DNA of 39,361 nucleotides, from contig LCRX01000007.1 in the NCBI GenBank assembly GCA_001004885.1, forward strand, positions 1 to 39,361, read 5' to 3'. The DNA is from Candidatus Magasanikbacteria bacterium GW2011_GWA2_56_11. Lineage in GTDB: Bacteria; Patescibacteriota; Patescibacteriia; Magasanikbacterales; UBA922. The translations under genes and the position numbers were made by a program. The first letter of the stretch is position 1, and each line of letters opens with the position of its first letter. Below, one piece after another: positions 1 to 6,842 of this stretch. The notes beneath the pieces are model-generated. The model worked only from the letters and a program-made list of their open reading frames with translations, did no database searches and was not told where the DNA came from.

Positions 1-270
1 ACGATCGCCTACATCACCGAGAAACCCAAGCGGCCGGAAGGAAATTTGATTACCAACGGCATTATGGTCTTGCCCCGCAGCATCTGCGGCCTCGAACCAC
101 GGCGGAACGCAAACGGAGAATATTTTTTTACCAGCCTCGTGGACCAGCTGGCGCGTCGCGAGCCGGTCATGGCCGTCCGTTCGCGCCGGGCCATCGGCGG
201 GATATCTACCATGAACGATGTCGAGCGGCTGAATGGGCAGTTCCGGCCTCCCAGTATTTTATCTCTATGA
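1..270 (+). CDS. hddC: Sugar-1-phosphate nucleotidyltransferase, C-terminal part (HddC-like)
   Basis: The window opens inside this gene; 89 codons remain in frame 1 and end at a TGA that overlaps the next ATG (ATGA). The remnant shows the late part of a GT-A-fold nucleotidyltransferase: a 'NGIMVLP' strand, then 'GEYFFTSLVDQL' and 'IGGISTMNDVERL', matching the usual order of product-binding Glu/Asp segment and the final 'IGTPxDL'-like segment. Because the next gene is an HddA-type heptose kinase and gmhA/gmhB lie close by, the likely role is transfer of GMP to D-glycero-D-manno-heptose 1-phosphate. The N-terminal signature that would separate GDP-heptose from other NDP-sugar synthases is outside the window, so the substrate is inferred from context. 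Confidence 0.6.
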   Translation, partial: TIAYITEKPKRPEGNLITNGIMVLPRSICGLEPRRNANGEYFFTSLVDQLARREPVMAVRSRRAIGGISTMNDVERLNGQFRPPSILSL

Positions 271-1277
271 TAGTTACCCGCACGCCGTTTCGTCTGCCTC
301 TTGGCGGCGGCTCCACCGATCTGCCGGCTTATTACGAGGCCTACGGCGGGTTTGTTTTTTCGGTAGCCGTCAATCTGTACATGTACGTCGGTCTCAATCG
401 GCCGCCGATCGACAACCGCATCCGGGTCAAGTACAGCGCGAGCGAAGAAGTGGAGACGGTCGAGGAACTCAAACACAACAGCGCCCGGGCGGCTCTCGAA
501 CGGACCGGCCTGCGCGAAATGGTGGAGATTTCGTCCATGGCCGACGTCCCGGACGGTACCGGATTGGGGAGTTCGGGCAGTTATTTGGTCGGACTTCTGA
601 ATGCCCTGCATGCTTTTAGGGGCGATAATCTGTCGCAGACCCAGTTGGCTGAAGAAGCCTTTTCCGTTGCCGCCGACGACCTGAAGCTGCCGGACGGGAA
701 GCAGGATTTCTACTTGGCGGCCTGCGGTAATTTTTGCGTTTTGCGCATCACGCCGAAGGGCGCTGTCGATGTCCATATCCCGCCTATTTCGCTGTCCACG
801 CAGCAGGCTTTCGAGGCGCGGACTTTGCTTTTTTATACCGGCGTCCGGCGCTCGAGCGTGGACATCTTACGGAGCCAAGAGACCGCTTTGAAAGCCAAGC
901 AGACCGGCGCCATAGAGCTTAAACACGGCATTAAACGCCTGGGTGAAGAAATACTGGCGGCATTCGTAACCGGCGATCTGGATCGCTTCGGCCGCCTGAT
1001 GGATGAGCATTGGCGGCTGAAAAAACAGATGTCGGAAAAAATGTCCTCCGACCGGTTTGACGAAGTCTACGCCGCCGCCCGGCAAGCCGGGGCGCTCGGC
1101 GGCAAGATTCTGGGCGCCGGCGGCGGCGGTTTCTTTCTGGCGTACTGCCAGGAGGGGGCGCAAGCAGCCGTGCGCAGCGTTTTTGCCGGCTATGGCATGC
1201 GCGAGATTGAGTACCGGGTGGACGGCGGCGGCACCCAAGTCATAGTTAACCGGCCGCGTTCAGTGAATACGATATGA
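267..1277 (+). CDS. hddA: GHMP-family D-glycero-D-manno-heptose 7-phosphate kinase
   Basis: A 336-residue GHMP kinase. The start 'TRTPFRLPLGGGSTDLPAYY' is the N-terminal motif of the HddA/sugar-1-kinase branch; motif 2 'PDGTGLGSSGS' lies near residue 95 and motif 3 'KILGAGGGGFFL' near residue 280. HddA phosphorylates D-glycero-alpha-D-manno-heptose 7-phosphate at C1 in the GDP-heptose pathway. The start at 267 overlaps the upstream stop by ATGA, giving translational coupling to the nucleotidyltransferase. The same family also includes L-fucose and other sugar kinases, but nearby gmhA and gmhB make heptose 7-phosphate the best substrate guess. Confidence 0.8.
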   Translation: MIVTRTPFRLPLGGGSTDLPAYYEAYGGFVFSVAVNLYMYVGLNRPPIDNRIRVKYSASEEVETVEELKHNSARAALERTGLREMVEISSMADVPDGTGLGSSGSYLVGLLNALHAFRGDNLSQTQLAEEAFSVAADDLKLPDGKQDFYLAACGNFCVLRITPKGAVDVHIPPISLSTQQAFEARTLLFYTGVRRSSVDILRSQETALKAKQTGAIELKHGIKRLGEEILAAFVTGDLDRFGRLMDEHWRLKKQMSEKMSSDRFDEVYAAARQAGALGGKILGAGGGGFFLAYCQEGAQAAVRSVFAGYGMREIEYRVDGGGTQVIVNRPRSVNTI

Positions 1278-2125
1278 AATTAGAAGGCCGTTTGGCAGTT
1301 ATTACGGGCGGGTCAGGCACGATTGGCGGCGCTATCGCCCATTTTTTTGTCCGTGAAGGCGCGCAGGTTCTTTTGGCCGGACGCAACCAGGCCGCGCTCG
1401 CGGCCATAGCCGCGCAGTCGCCGCGTAGAGAAGCTGTCAGTCTGCGCCGGGTCGATGTCGGCGAAGCGAACGAGATGAAAGAGTTCTTTGATCAAGTGGC
1501 CGATACCTGGGGCAGGCTGGATATTCTCGTTACGGCCGCCGGTGTCTACGGCGAGATTAATCCCCTCGAAGCGGCTGATCCCATTGCCTGGCAGGAAGCT
1601 TTTAAAATCAATGTCTTTGGCACGATGCACGCGGTCTGTTTCGCTTTGCCGCTTCTGAAAAAGAGTCATGAGGCCCGCGTCATCACTTTTGCCGGCGGAG
1701 GCGAGGGGCCGCTGGCCAGGTTTAGCTCTTATGCCAGCTCCAAGGGGGCGATTCTGCGTTTTGCCGAAACCGCGGCGGCCGAGCTTTGGCCGCTCGGCAT
1801 TACTGTCAATGCCATTTCCCCGGGATTGGTAAACTCTGGTTTTGTGTCCGATCTGATCGCCGCCGGTCCGGAGCGGTCGGGGCGCCAAAAGTACGAAGAA
1901 GCGCGGCAACAGCTCGCCGGCATCGGCGGCGCGGTCTCTCCCGAAAGGGCGGCGGCGCTAGCCGTGTTTCTGGCCTCGTCAGAGGCCGGGGCTTTGACCG
2001 GCAAAAATATCAGTGCGGTGTGGGACAAGTGGGAGGATATACCCCGGCACTTGCCCGAGATCATGAATTCAGATATCTACACCTCGCGCCGGATTAAACC
2101 TAAAGACCGCGGCTATGCCTGGTAA
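1274..2125 (+). CDS. Short-chain dehydrogenase/reductase (SDR)
   Basis: A 283-residue classical SDR. The Rossmann motif 'TGGSGTIGGAIA' is at residues 11-22, the 'TAAGVYG' structural motif near 87 and the catalytic 'YASSK' at Tyr153/Lys157; Asn113 is in 'KINVFG'. The catalytic Ser expected 13 residues before Tyr is Ala140 in 'TFAGGGEG', which is unusual. The C-terminal tail continues about 40 residues beyond the SDR core. The gene overlaps the kinase stop (ATGA), so it belongs to the heptose operon and could oxidise or reduce a sugar or sugar nucleotide. No specific substrate can be read from the sequence. Confidence 0.75.
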   Translation: MKLEGRLAVITGGSGTIGGAIAHFFVREGAQVLLAGRNQAALAAIAAQSPRREAVSLRRVDVGEANEMKEFFDQVADTWGRLDILVTAAGVYGEINPLEAADPIAWQEAFKINVFGTMHAVCFALPLLKKSHEARVITFAGGGEGPLARFSSYASSKGAILRFAETAAAELWPLGITVNAISPGLVNSGFVSDLIAAGPERSGRQKYEEARQQLAGIGGAVSPERAAALAVFLASSEAGALTGKNISAVWDKWEDIPRHLPEIMNSDIYTSRRIKPKDRGYAW

Positions 2126-3116
2126 ACTTAAACTTGCCCTTATCGGCGCCGGCGGCATCGGCGCCCGCTGGCTGGAGGCGATTGCCCAAGTCCCTTTGGC
2201 GCGTCTCACCCTGGCAGTTGACACCGACCTAAATCGGGCCCGAGCCGCGGCCGCCCGTTTTCCCGGCTGCCAGGCACTGGCAGACTGGCGTGCCGCCGTG
2301 CGCGCGCCGGATCTGCAGGCCGTTTTGATAGCCACCCCGCACAATCTTCTGTCCCCGATCACGATGGGGGCGCTTTGCGCCGGCAAACACGTCCTGGCGG
2401 AAAAACCCGGAGCCGTCCGCCCGCTCGACATCCGGCGAGCCGTCCGTCTGGCAGAGCGGAGAAAACTGGTCTACATGGTGGGGTTTAATCATCGCTTTCA
2501 TCCCGGTTTTATCCTGGCGCGCCGGTTATGGCAGGCCGGACGGATAGGCGAAATTCAGTTTATCCGCGCCCGCTACGGCTTTGGCGGCCGGCCGGGAATG
2601 GAAAAGGAATGGCGGCTCGACCCGGCCGTAAGCGGCGGCGGCGAACTGATCGACCAGGGAATCCACATGATCGACATGGTGCGGTCGTTCCTTGGCGACT
2701 GCCGCGAGGTGGCGGGGTTTGCGGAGGCGCTCTACTGGCCCAGTCCAGCCGATGACAACGCCTTTGTGCTTATGAAAAACCAAAGCGGGCGGATTGGTTC
2801 CATTCACGTTAGCTGGTCAAACTGGGATCCTATCCATCAGTTTGAGATTTACGGCACGAAGGGCTATATCAAAGTGGAAGGGCTGGGGCGCAAGTACGGC
2901 GGGACTGAAGCCGTGGTTGTCGGCCTAAAACAGCGCGACCCGAGGCTCGCGCCGCGGGAGCGGCGGTATGTTTGCAATCCTGACGCTAATCTTTCGTTAT
3001 CCAGGGAGCTAAAAGAATTCATGAGCGCCGTGCGCCAGGGGCGCGCGCCAGTGCCGAACGGCGCCGACGCTTACCAGGCGCTTACTATCGTGAAAAAGAT
3101 TTATGGACGCCGTTAG
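2115..3116 (+). CDS. Gfo/Idh/MocA-family sugar oxidoreductase
   Basis: A 333-residue NAD(P)-dependent oxidoreductase. Residues 5-20 hold 'LALIGAGGIGARW', the N-terminal Rossmann loop. 'EKPGAVRPLDIRRA' near residue 96 is the family EKP motif with the catalytic Lys. 'GGELIDQGIHMIDMV' near residue 176 carries the catalytic His of the C-terminal domain. Family members oxidise or reduce hydroxyl/keto groups on sugars and inositols. It overlaps the preceding SDR by 11 bases and the following epimerase by 14, so the three enzymes are probably co-translated and act on the same sugar, perhaps a modified heptose. The substrate is not determined by sequence. Confidence 0.85.
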   Translation: MPGKLKLALIGAGGIGARWLEAIAQVPLARLTLAVDTDLNRARAAAARFPGCQALADWRAAVRAPDLQAVLIATPHNLLSPITMGALCAGKHVLAEKPGAVRPLDIRRAVRLAERRKLVYMVGFNHRFHPGFILARRLWQAGRIGEIQFIRARYGFGGRPGMEKEWRLDPAVSGGGELIDQGIHMIDMVRSFLGDCREVAGFAEALYWPSPADDNAFVLMKNQSGRIGSIHVSWSNWDPIHQFEIYGTKGYIKVEGLGRKYGGTEAVVVGLKQRDPRLAPRERRYVCNPDANLSLSRELKEFMSAVRQGRAPVPNGADAYQALTIVKKIYGRR

Positions 3117-4233
3117 CCGTTACCGGCACATTCTCGTTACCGGCGGCGCCGGGTTCATCGGGTCTCACGTGGTGGATGATCTGCTTGAAGCCGGCTACCG
3201 CGTGCGGGTACTCGACGCCTTGCTGCCGCCGGCGCACAACGGCGTAATGCCGCCGTGGTGCAATTCCGGGGCGGAGTTTATGTTGGGCGACGTGCGGCGG
3301 AAATCCGACTGGCAGCCGGCGCTTGAGGGGATAGACGCCGTGATTCATCTGGCGGCCTACATGGATTACCACCTCGACTTTACCACCTACATCGAGACTA
3401 ATACCGCGAGTATCACGAATTTGTTCGAGGTCATAGTCGAGAACCAGCTGCCGGTCAAAAAAATCATTGCCGCTTCGTCGCAGTCGGTGTACGGAGAAGG
3501 AAAGTACTCTTGCCCCGATCATGGCGAGGCTTATTTGCTGCCGCGTTCCGAAGAAGCGCTGGCCCGCCATGACTGGGAACAACACTGTCCGGTGTGCGCT
3601 GCCGTAGCCGCGCCGGTTCCCGAACGGGAAGGCGACCGGCTCGTTCCGCTCATTCCCTACGGTGTCTCCAAACAGAGCGCCGAACAGCTCCTGGAGTGTC
3701 TGGGCGCTATTTATCAGATTCCGACCGTCTCTTTGCGTTATAGTATCGCCCTTGGCCCGCGGCAGTCGTTCCGGCACTGCTACTCCGGGGCGCTGCGTTC
3801 CTTTGCCCTCAACGTCCTGCGTGGCGAGCCGGTCCAGATGAACGAGGACGGCGGGCAGCTGCGCGATTTTGTCCACGTGGCCGACGTGGCCCGGGCGCAC
3901 CGCGTGGTACTCGAAGACGAGTGGGCAAACGGCCAGGTGTTCAACGTCGGTCTGGGCACGGGTACGCGCGTGATCGATTTGGCCCGGATGACTGCCGCGG
4001 CCGCCGGGGTACCGTTTCAGCCGCTTTTGACGAACCGTTACCGGCTGCAGGGCGCGCGCCACTCGCTGATGGATACCGGCCGCCTCCGGGCCCTCGGTTG
4101 GGGGCCGGTGCATACAGTAGACGAAGCGGCGGCCGAGTACGTGGCGTGGATAAAGCCGTGGATTGAGGAAGGCGCGGACACAAACCAGATTTATCAGGAG
4201 ATGCGCCAAGCAGGGATTGTCCGGGATTTTTAG
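3103..4233 (+). CDS. Extended-SDR sugar-nucleotide epimerase with zinc-ribbon insertion
   Basis: A 376-residue NAD-dependent epimerase/dehydratase. 'ILVTGGAGFIGSH' is at residues 10-22, 'SSQSVYGEG' near 125 and the catalytic 'YGVSK' at Tyr186/Lys190. Between them sits an insertion with Cys137, His140, Cys162 and Cys165 ('SCPDHG' ... 'HCPVC'), a zinc-ribbon-like pattern seen in the dTDP-L-rhamnose 4-epimerase-like branch. That comparison is from memory, so the exact sugar is uncertain; a modified GDP-heptose is also possible given the operon. It overlaps the preceding gene by 14 bases and is the last gene before the first palindromic repeat. Confidence 0.8.
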   Translation: MDAVSRYRHILVTGGAGFIGSHVVDDLLEAGYRVRVLDALLPPAHNGVMPPWCNSGAEFMLGDVRRKSDWQPALEGIDAVIHLAAYMDYHLDFTTYIETNTASITNLFEVIVENQLPVKKIIAASSQSVYGEGKYSCPDHGEAYLLPRSEEALARHDWEQHCPVCAAVAAPVPEREGDRLVPLIPYGVSKQSAEQLLECLGAIYQIPTVSLRYSIALGPRQSFRHCYSGALRSFALNVLRGEPVQMNEDGGQLRDFVHVADVARAHRVVLEDEWANGQVFNVGLGTGTRVIDLARMTAAAAGVPFQPLLTNRYRLQGARHSLMDTGRLRALGWGPVHTVDEAAAEYVAWIKPWIEEGADTNQIYQEMRQAGIVRDF

Positions 4234-4313
4234 CGTGAACAGCCTTATTTTATCCGTATTATTGCCTTTGGCGCCAATTTTTCGCCGGCCGTCTGACACG
4301 CTGGCCGCCAAAC

Positions 4314-4342
4314 TTGTCGGCCGCCGGCTAATATGGTATAGT
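4314..4342 (+). promoter_or_regulatory. Sigma70-type promoter with extended -10, before gmhA
   Basis: TTGTCG (4314-4319), a 17-bp spacer and TATAGT (4337-4342) preceded by TGG, an extended -10. The predicted start point lies only a few bases before palindromic repeat copy 1, so the repeat would form the 5' leader of the gmhA-gmhB-transaldolase mRNA. Prediction by eye from consensus. Confidence 0.55.
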
Positions 4343-4354
4343 CGCGCTAACTTT

Positions 4355-4511
4355 GGACTGGTAGTGCGTTATTAGCAATTCTCTTTTCTAAGTCGAGCCG
4401 AAACATAGACTGATTTTCGCGGCACCAAAACTCGCTCCTACAGGCTCAGACATTGGGGCCGCGAAAATCAGTCTATGTTTCGGCTAAAAAGGGGAAAGTC
4501 GCTATGAGTTC
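4355..4511 (+). repeat. Palindromic repeat element, copy 1 (~157 bp)
   Basis: First of three copies (others at 33603-33758 and 35908-36061). Outer ends 'GGACTGGTAG' and 'CGCTATGAGTTC' are imperfect inverted repeats of each other. Inside, a perfect 28-bp stem (4396-4423 with 4458-4485) continues after one A/G mismatch into CCAA/TTGG and closes on a 24-nt loop. No open reading frame lies inside. The element occupies most of the 4234-4546 gap between the epimerase gene and gmhA and sits directly downstream of a promoter. It may be a MITE-like/REP-like non-autonomous mobile element, a structured RNA leader, or both. Confidence 0.85.
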
Positions 4512-4546
4512 TTTCCGCCGGGCGCCTATATTTTTTTCGATCTTAT

Positions 4547-5224
4547 ATGAAGGATGAAGTCCGCTCCTCTTTTGCGGCGCAGTTTCTCGATCAAGTGGGG
4601 GACGTTACTGTCGCCATCAAGGTTCTCTACAGCGAAAAACTCGACCAGGCGGTGGATCTTTTATTTGCGGCTTGGAAACAAGGCCACTGGGTTTATATCA
4701 TGGGCAATGGCGGCTCGGCCTCGACCGCTACTCATTTGGCGGCTGATTTAAATAAAACTATCTGTCCCTCCCCCGAAGACAAGGGTCTCAAGTCGATCGC
4801 CTTAGTTGATAACATCCCGCTTGTTAGCGCGCTGACCAATGATTGGGGCTGGGAGAATATCTATGTAAACCAGCTCGAGACCCTCTATGTTGATGGCGGC
4901 GTCGGCATCGCCTTTAGCGTGCACGGCGGGAGCGGCCAGGATTTATCCGGTAAGTGGTCGCAGAACGTGCTTAAGGGTTTGCAGTACGTCAAAGACCGCG
5001 GCGGCCGGACTATAGGTTTTTCTGGTTTTGACGGCGGTCCGATGAAAGACCTGGTTGACGTGGGTATCGTCGTGCCCGCGCGTTCGACGCCTATAGTCGA
5101 AGGACTGCATGTGGTTCTTCACCATCTGGTCGTTTTTGGCCTCAAAGAGCGGATTGCCGCCCACAAAGAACAATCTGCCGTCGCTTTTTCCTCACCCTAT
5201 GGCCCGACGAGCCGTGTTTATTGA
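4547..5224 (+). CDS. gmhA: Sedoheptulose 7-phosphate isomerase, SIS domain
   Basis: A 225-residue SIS-domain protein. 'MGNGGSASTATHLAADL' near residues 53-70 is the phosphosugar-binding loop characteristic of GmhA; 'SVHGGSGQ' near 125 and the long C-terminal helix with 'EGLHVVLHHLV' also match. GmhA converts sedoheptulose 7-phosphate into D-glycero-D-manno-heptose 7-phosphate, the first committed step of ADP- and GDP-heptose synthesis. The ATG at 4547 follows the promoter and palindromic repeat and has no obvious Shine-Dalgarno sequence. The end overlaps the gmhB start by 26 bases. Confidence 0.85.
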   Translation: MKDEVRSSFAAQFLDQVGDVTVAIKVLYSEKLDQAVDLLFAAWKQGHWVYIMGNGGSASTATHLAADLNKTICPSPEDKGLKSIALVDNIPLVSALTNDWGWENIYVNQLETLYVDGGVGIAFSVHGGSGQDLSGKWSQNVLKGLQYVKDRGGRTIGFSGFDGGPMKDLVDVGIVVPARSTPIVEGLHVVLHHLVVFGLKERIAAHKEQSAVAFSSPYGPTSRVY

Positions 5225-5738
5225 CCGCGACGGAGTTATCAATGAAACAGTAGACCGGGGTCAGGAATTTTATGTCGCCGGCAAGCTGGCGCGCCGCACG
5301 GCTCCATTTACTTACGAAGAATTCAACCTTAAACCCCGCGTGGCAGAGACGTTGCGACGTTTGGGCGAGCTCGGATGGACGCGGATTTTGGCCACCAATC
5401 AACCCGATATCACGTACGGCACCATGAAGCTCGCGGCGCACGAGCGCATAATGGCGGCAGTGCAAGCTCTGCCGTTGGACGACATTTTCGTCTGTACTCA
5501 CGGCCGGGCCGACGACTGCCAGTGCAAGAAACCTCGCCCGGGAATGCTGCAAGCGGCGGCCGCGAAGTGGAAGATAGACTTCTCCCGGTCTTACTTAGTC
5601 GGCGATACCCAGGCCGACTTAGGCGCCGCCCGCGCCGTCGGCGTTCCCTGCGTCCTGATTGATTACGAGTATAACCGCGAACTTGATCCCGAGTTCAGAA
5701 TTCCGGATTTTGCCTCCCTACCTTTATTTATTAAATAA
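5199..5738 (+). CDS. gmhB: D-glycero-D-manno-heptose bisphosphate phosphatase, HAD family
   Basis: A 179-residue HAD phosphatase. 'FIDRDGVINE' gives Asp9/Asp11 (nucleophile and acid), 'ATNQPDI' near 66 is motif 2, and 'GDTQADLGAA' (Asp136, Asp140) is motif 4. The zinc loop typical of GmhB is present as Cys99, His101, Cys107, Cys109 ('CTHGRADDCQC'). It removes the 7-phosphate from heptose 1,7-bisphosphate. A residue 20-45 insertion ('GKLARRTAPFTYEEF') is longer than in the E. coli enzyme. The ORF track starts at 5109, but the ATG at 5199 (CTATG context) places the DRDG motif at the usual distance from the N terminus; the longer start would run deep into gmhA. Confidence 0.85.
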   Translation: MARRAVFIDRDGVINETVDRGQEFYVAGKLARRTAPFTYEEFNLKPRVAETLRRLGELGWTRILATNQPDITYGTMKLAAHERIMAAVQALPLDDIFVCTHGRADDCQCKKPRPGMLQAAAAKWKIDFSRSYLVGDTQADLGAARAVGVPCVLIDYEYNRELDPEFRIPDFASLPLFIK

Positions 5739-5747
5739 ACAGCCTTT

Positions 5748-6479
5748 ATGCAATTTTTCGTCGACACCGCCAATCTGGCGGATATCGAGGCGGCGCTCCG
5801 GCGCGGTTTTGTCCGCGGAGTAACCACCAACCCTTCGCTTCTTTCCAAAGAGCCGAAGTCGTCGTTTAAGGAGCATGTTGTGAAAATTATCGGCCTTATC
5901 CAGGAACACCAGCCCGGCAGCCATCTGAGTATCGAGGTTTTTTCCCGCGACCCGGACGAAATTTTGCGTCAGGCCGAGCAGTTCGCGCAGGAGTTCAATT
6001 ATCCGCAGATGAGCATAAAAGTCCAGGTCGGATGGAACGAGCTCGAAACGATCGCGAAACTTAAAGCCGAAGGCGTTAGCGTCAACTGCACGGCTTGCAT
6101 GACCGTCGGCCAGGCCATGATGGCGGCCGCGGCCGGCGCCCGGTATGTCAGTCTTTTTTGGGGCCGGATCCGGGACGCGGGCAGAGAAGACGCGAGCGCT
6201 GAAAAACGCTCCCTTCTGCTGGCCGACCAGACCCTCGACCAATCGGACTTTGACCCGGCCATGGTAGTGCGGCGCGTGCGGGAGCTTCTCGAAGATTCCG
6301 AACTGGCGGCCGAGATTATCGTCGGCAGCATTCGCTCGGTGGTGGATGTCCGGGACGCCGCGCTCGCCGGAGCCCACATTGTTACGATTCCGCCTAAGTT
6401 TTTCCCGGTTATGTCGAACCACTACAAAACCGATCAAGTCGTGGACCAGTTTCTTAAGGATTTTTCCGGTTGGATGTAA
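5748..6479 (+). CDS. Transaldolase / fructose-6-phosphate aldolase family protein
   Basis: A 243-residue protein of the short TalC/FSA transaldolase class. 'FFVDTANLADIEAAL' opens the barrel, 'GVTTNPSLL' is at 24-32, and the Schiff-base Lys is Lys91 in 'MSIKVQVGW'. 'GARYVSLFWGRI' near 130 corresponds to the 'GAxYVSPFVGRxDD' segment. Lying directly after gmhA and gmhB and before a terminator, it is well placed to supply sedoheptulose 7-phosphate to GmhA. That role is inferred; members of the family can also act as aldolases on other ketose phosphates. Confidence 0.8.
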   Translation: MQFFVDTANLADIEAALRRGFVRGVTTNPSLLSKEPKSSFKEHVVKIIGLIQEHQPGSHLSIEVFSRDPDEILRQAEQFAQEFNYPQMSIKVQVGWNELETIAKLKAEGVSVNCTACMTVGQAMMAAAAGARYVSLFWGRIRDAGREDASAEKRSLLLADQTLDQSDFDPAMVVRRVRELLEDSELAAEIIVGSIRSVVDVRDAALAGAHIVTIPPKFFPVMSNHYKTDQVVDQFLKDFSGWM

Positions 6480-6504
6480 ACCGAGGATAGAGTTTTATCG
6501 TGGG

Positions 6505-6531
6505 GACAAGCCTAATCGGCTTGTCTTTTTT
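6505..6531 (+). terminator. Rho-independent terminator after the heptose genes
   Basis: Eight-base stem GACAAGCC / GGCTTGTC with a 5-nt loop followed by TTTTTT, 25 bases after the transaldolase stop. It closes the gmhA-gmhB-transaldolase unit. Confidence 0.8.
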
Positions 6532-6557
6532 GTCTGTGGATAACCATATCTGGCCTT

Positions 6558-6582
6558 TTTTTAGCTAAATTAAGCTAAAAAT
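6558..6582. promoter_or_regulatory. Possible operator: dyad/tandem AGCTAAATTA sites
   Basis: TTTTTAGCT and AGCTAAAAA form a 9-bp dyad, and the same bases read as two tandem 10-bp units AGCTAAATTA/AGCTAAAAAT. A similar 10-bp-phased pair (GGCTAAATTT/GGCTAATTAT) lies at 28349-28368 next to another promoter. It sits about 30 bp upstream of a predicted -35 element, suggesting a regulator-binding site. Function unproven. Confidence 0.35.
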
Positions 6583-6610
6583 ATTTTATTTTGAGACCGT
6601 TTGAACCTAA

Positions 6611-6639
6611 TTGACACATCCTGACACTTATGTTACCCT
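6611..6639 (+). promoter_or_regulatory. Promoter for the 19-kb glycan operon
   Basis: Consensus -35 TTGACA (6611-6616), 17-bp spacer, and TACCCT (6634-6639) preceded by TGT, an extended -10 with a weak hexamer. It would give a leader of about 195 nt before the HTH gene. Confidence 0.5.
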
Positions 6640-6842
6640 TGGTTCAGTACTTGTTGGGTATTTAGAACCCACTCCCAAAAATAACCCCGGCTCAATTTTA
6701 TGCCTGCATGGCTGCCAATTGGCCGGCTCTCGTCGCCATAGAACCACTAGTCTGCTCAACCCGAACAATTTTCGCTCGAAACAGGCCAAAATTGCCTCGG
6801 AATTATTCTTGGCAGTGGGTTCTAGATAAATTTTTCCCCAGT
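6640..6842 (+). promoter_or_regulatory. Long structured 5' leader upstream of the HTH gene
   Basis: This stretch has no convincing gene. A 16-base arm at 6663-6678 (TAGAACCCACTCCCAA) is complementary, with one mismatch, to 6809-6824 (TTGGCAGTGGGTTCTA), enclosing about 130 nt. As RNA this would close a large stem-loop just before the start codon at 6843. An in-frame extension of the HTH ORF back to 6708 is open, but it would destroy the start context and looks non-coding. The leader might regulate the downstream operon; no known riboswitch class is recognised. Confidence 0.4.

Noticed and set aside
3085-4311. 408-residue minus-strand ORF
   Set aside because: Antisense to the zinc-ribbon epimerase, Arg/His/Pro-rich composition, no recognisable motif; a GC-rich shadow frame.
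5109-5198. N-terminal extension of GmhB from the ORF track
   Set aside because: Reads antisense-like sequence within the gmhA end, and the catalytic DRDG motif sits at the normal distance from ATG 5199.
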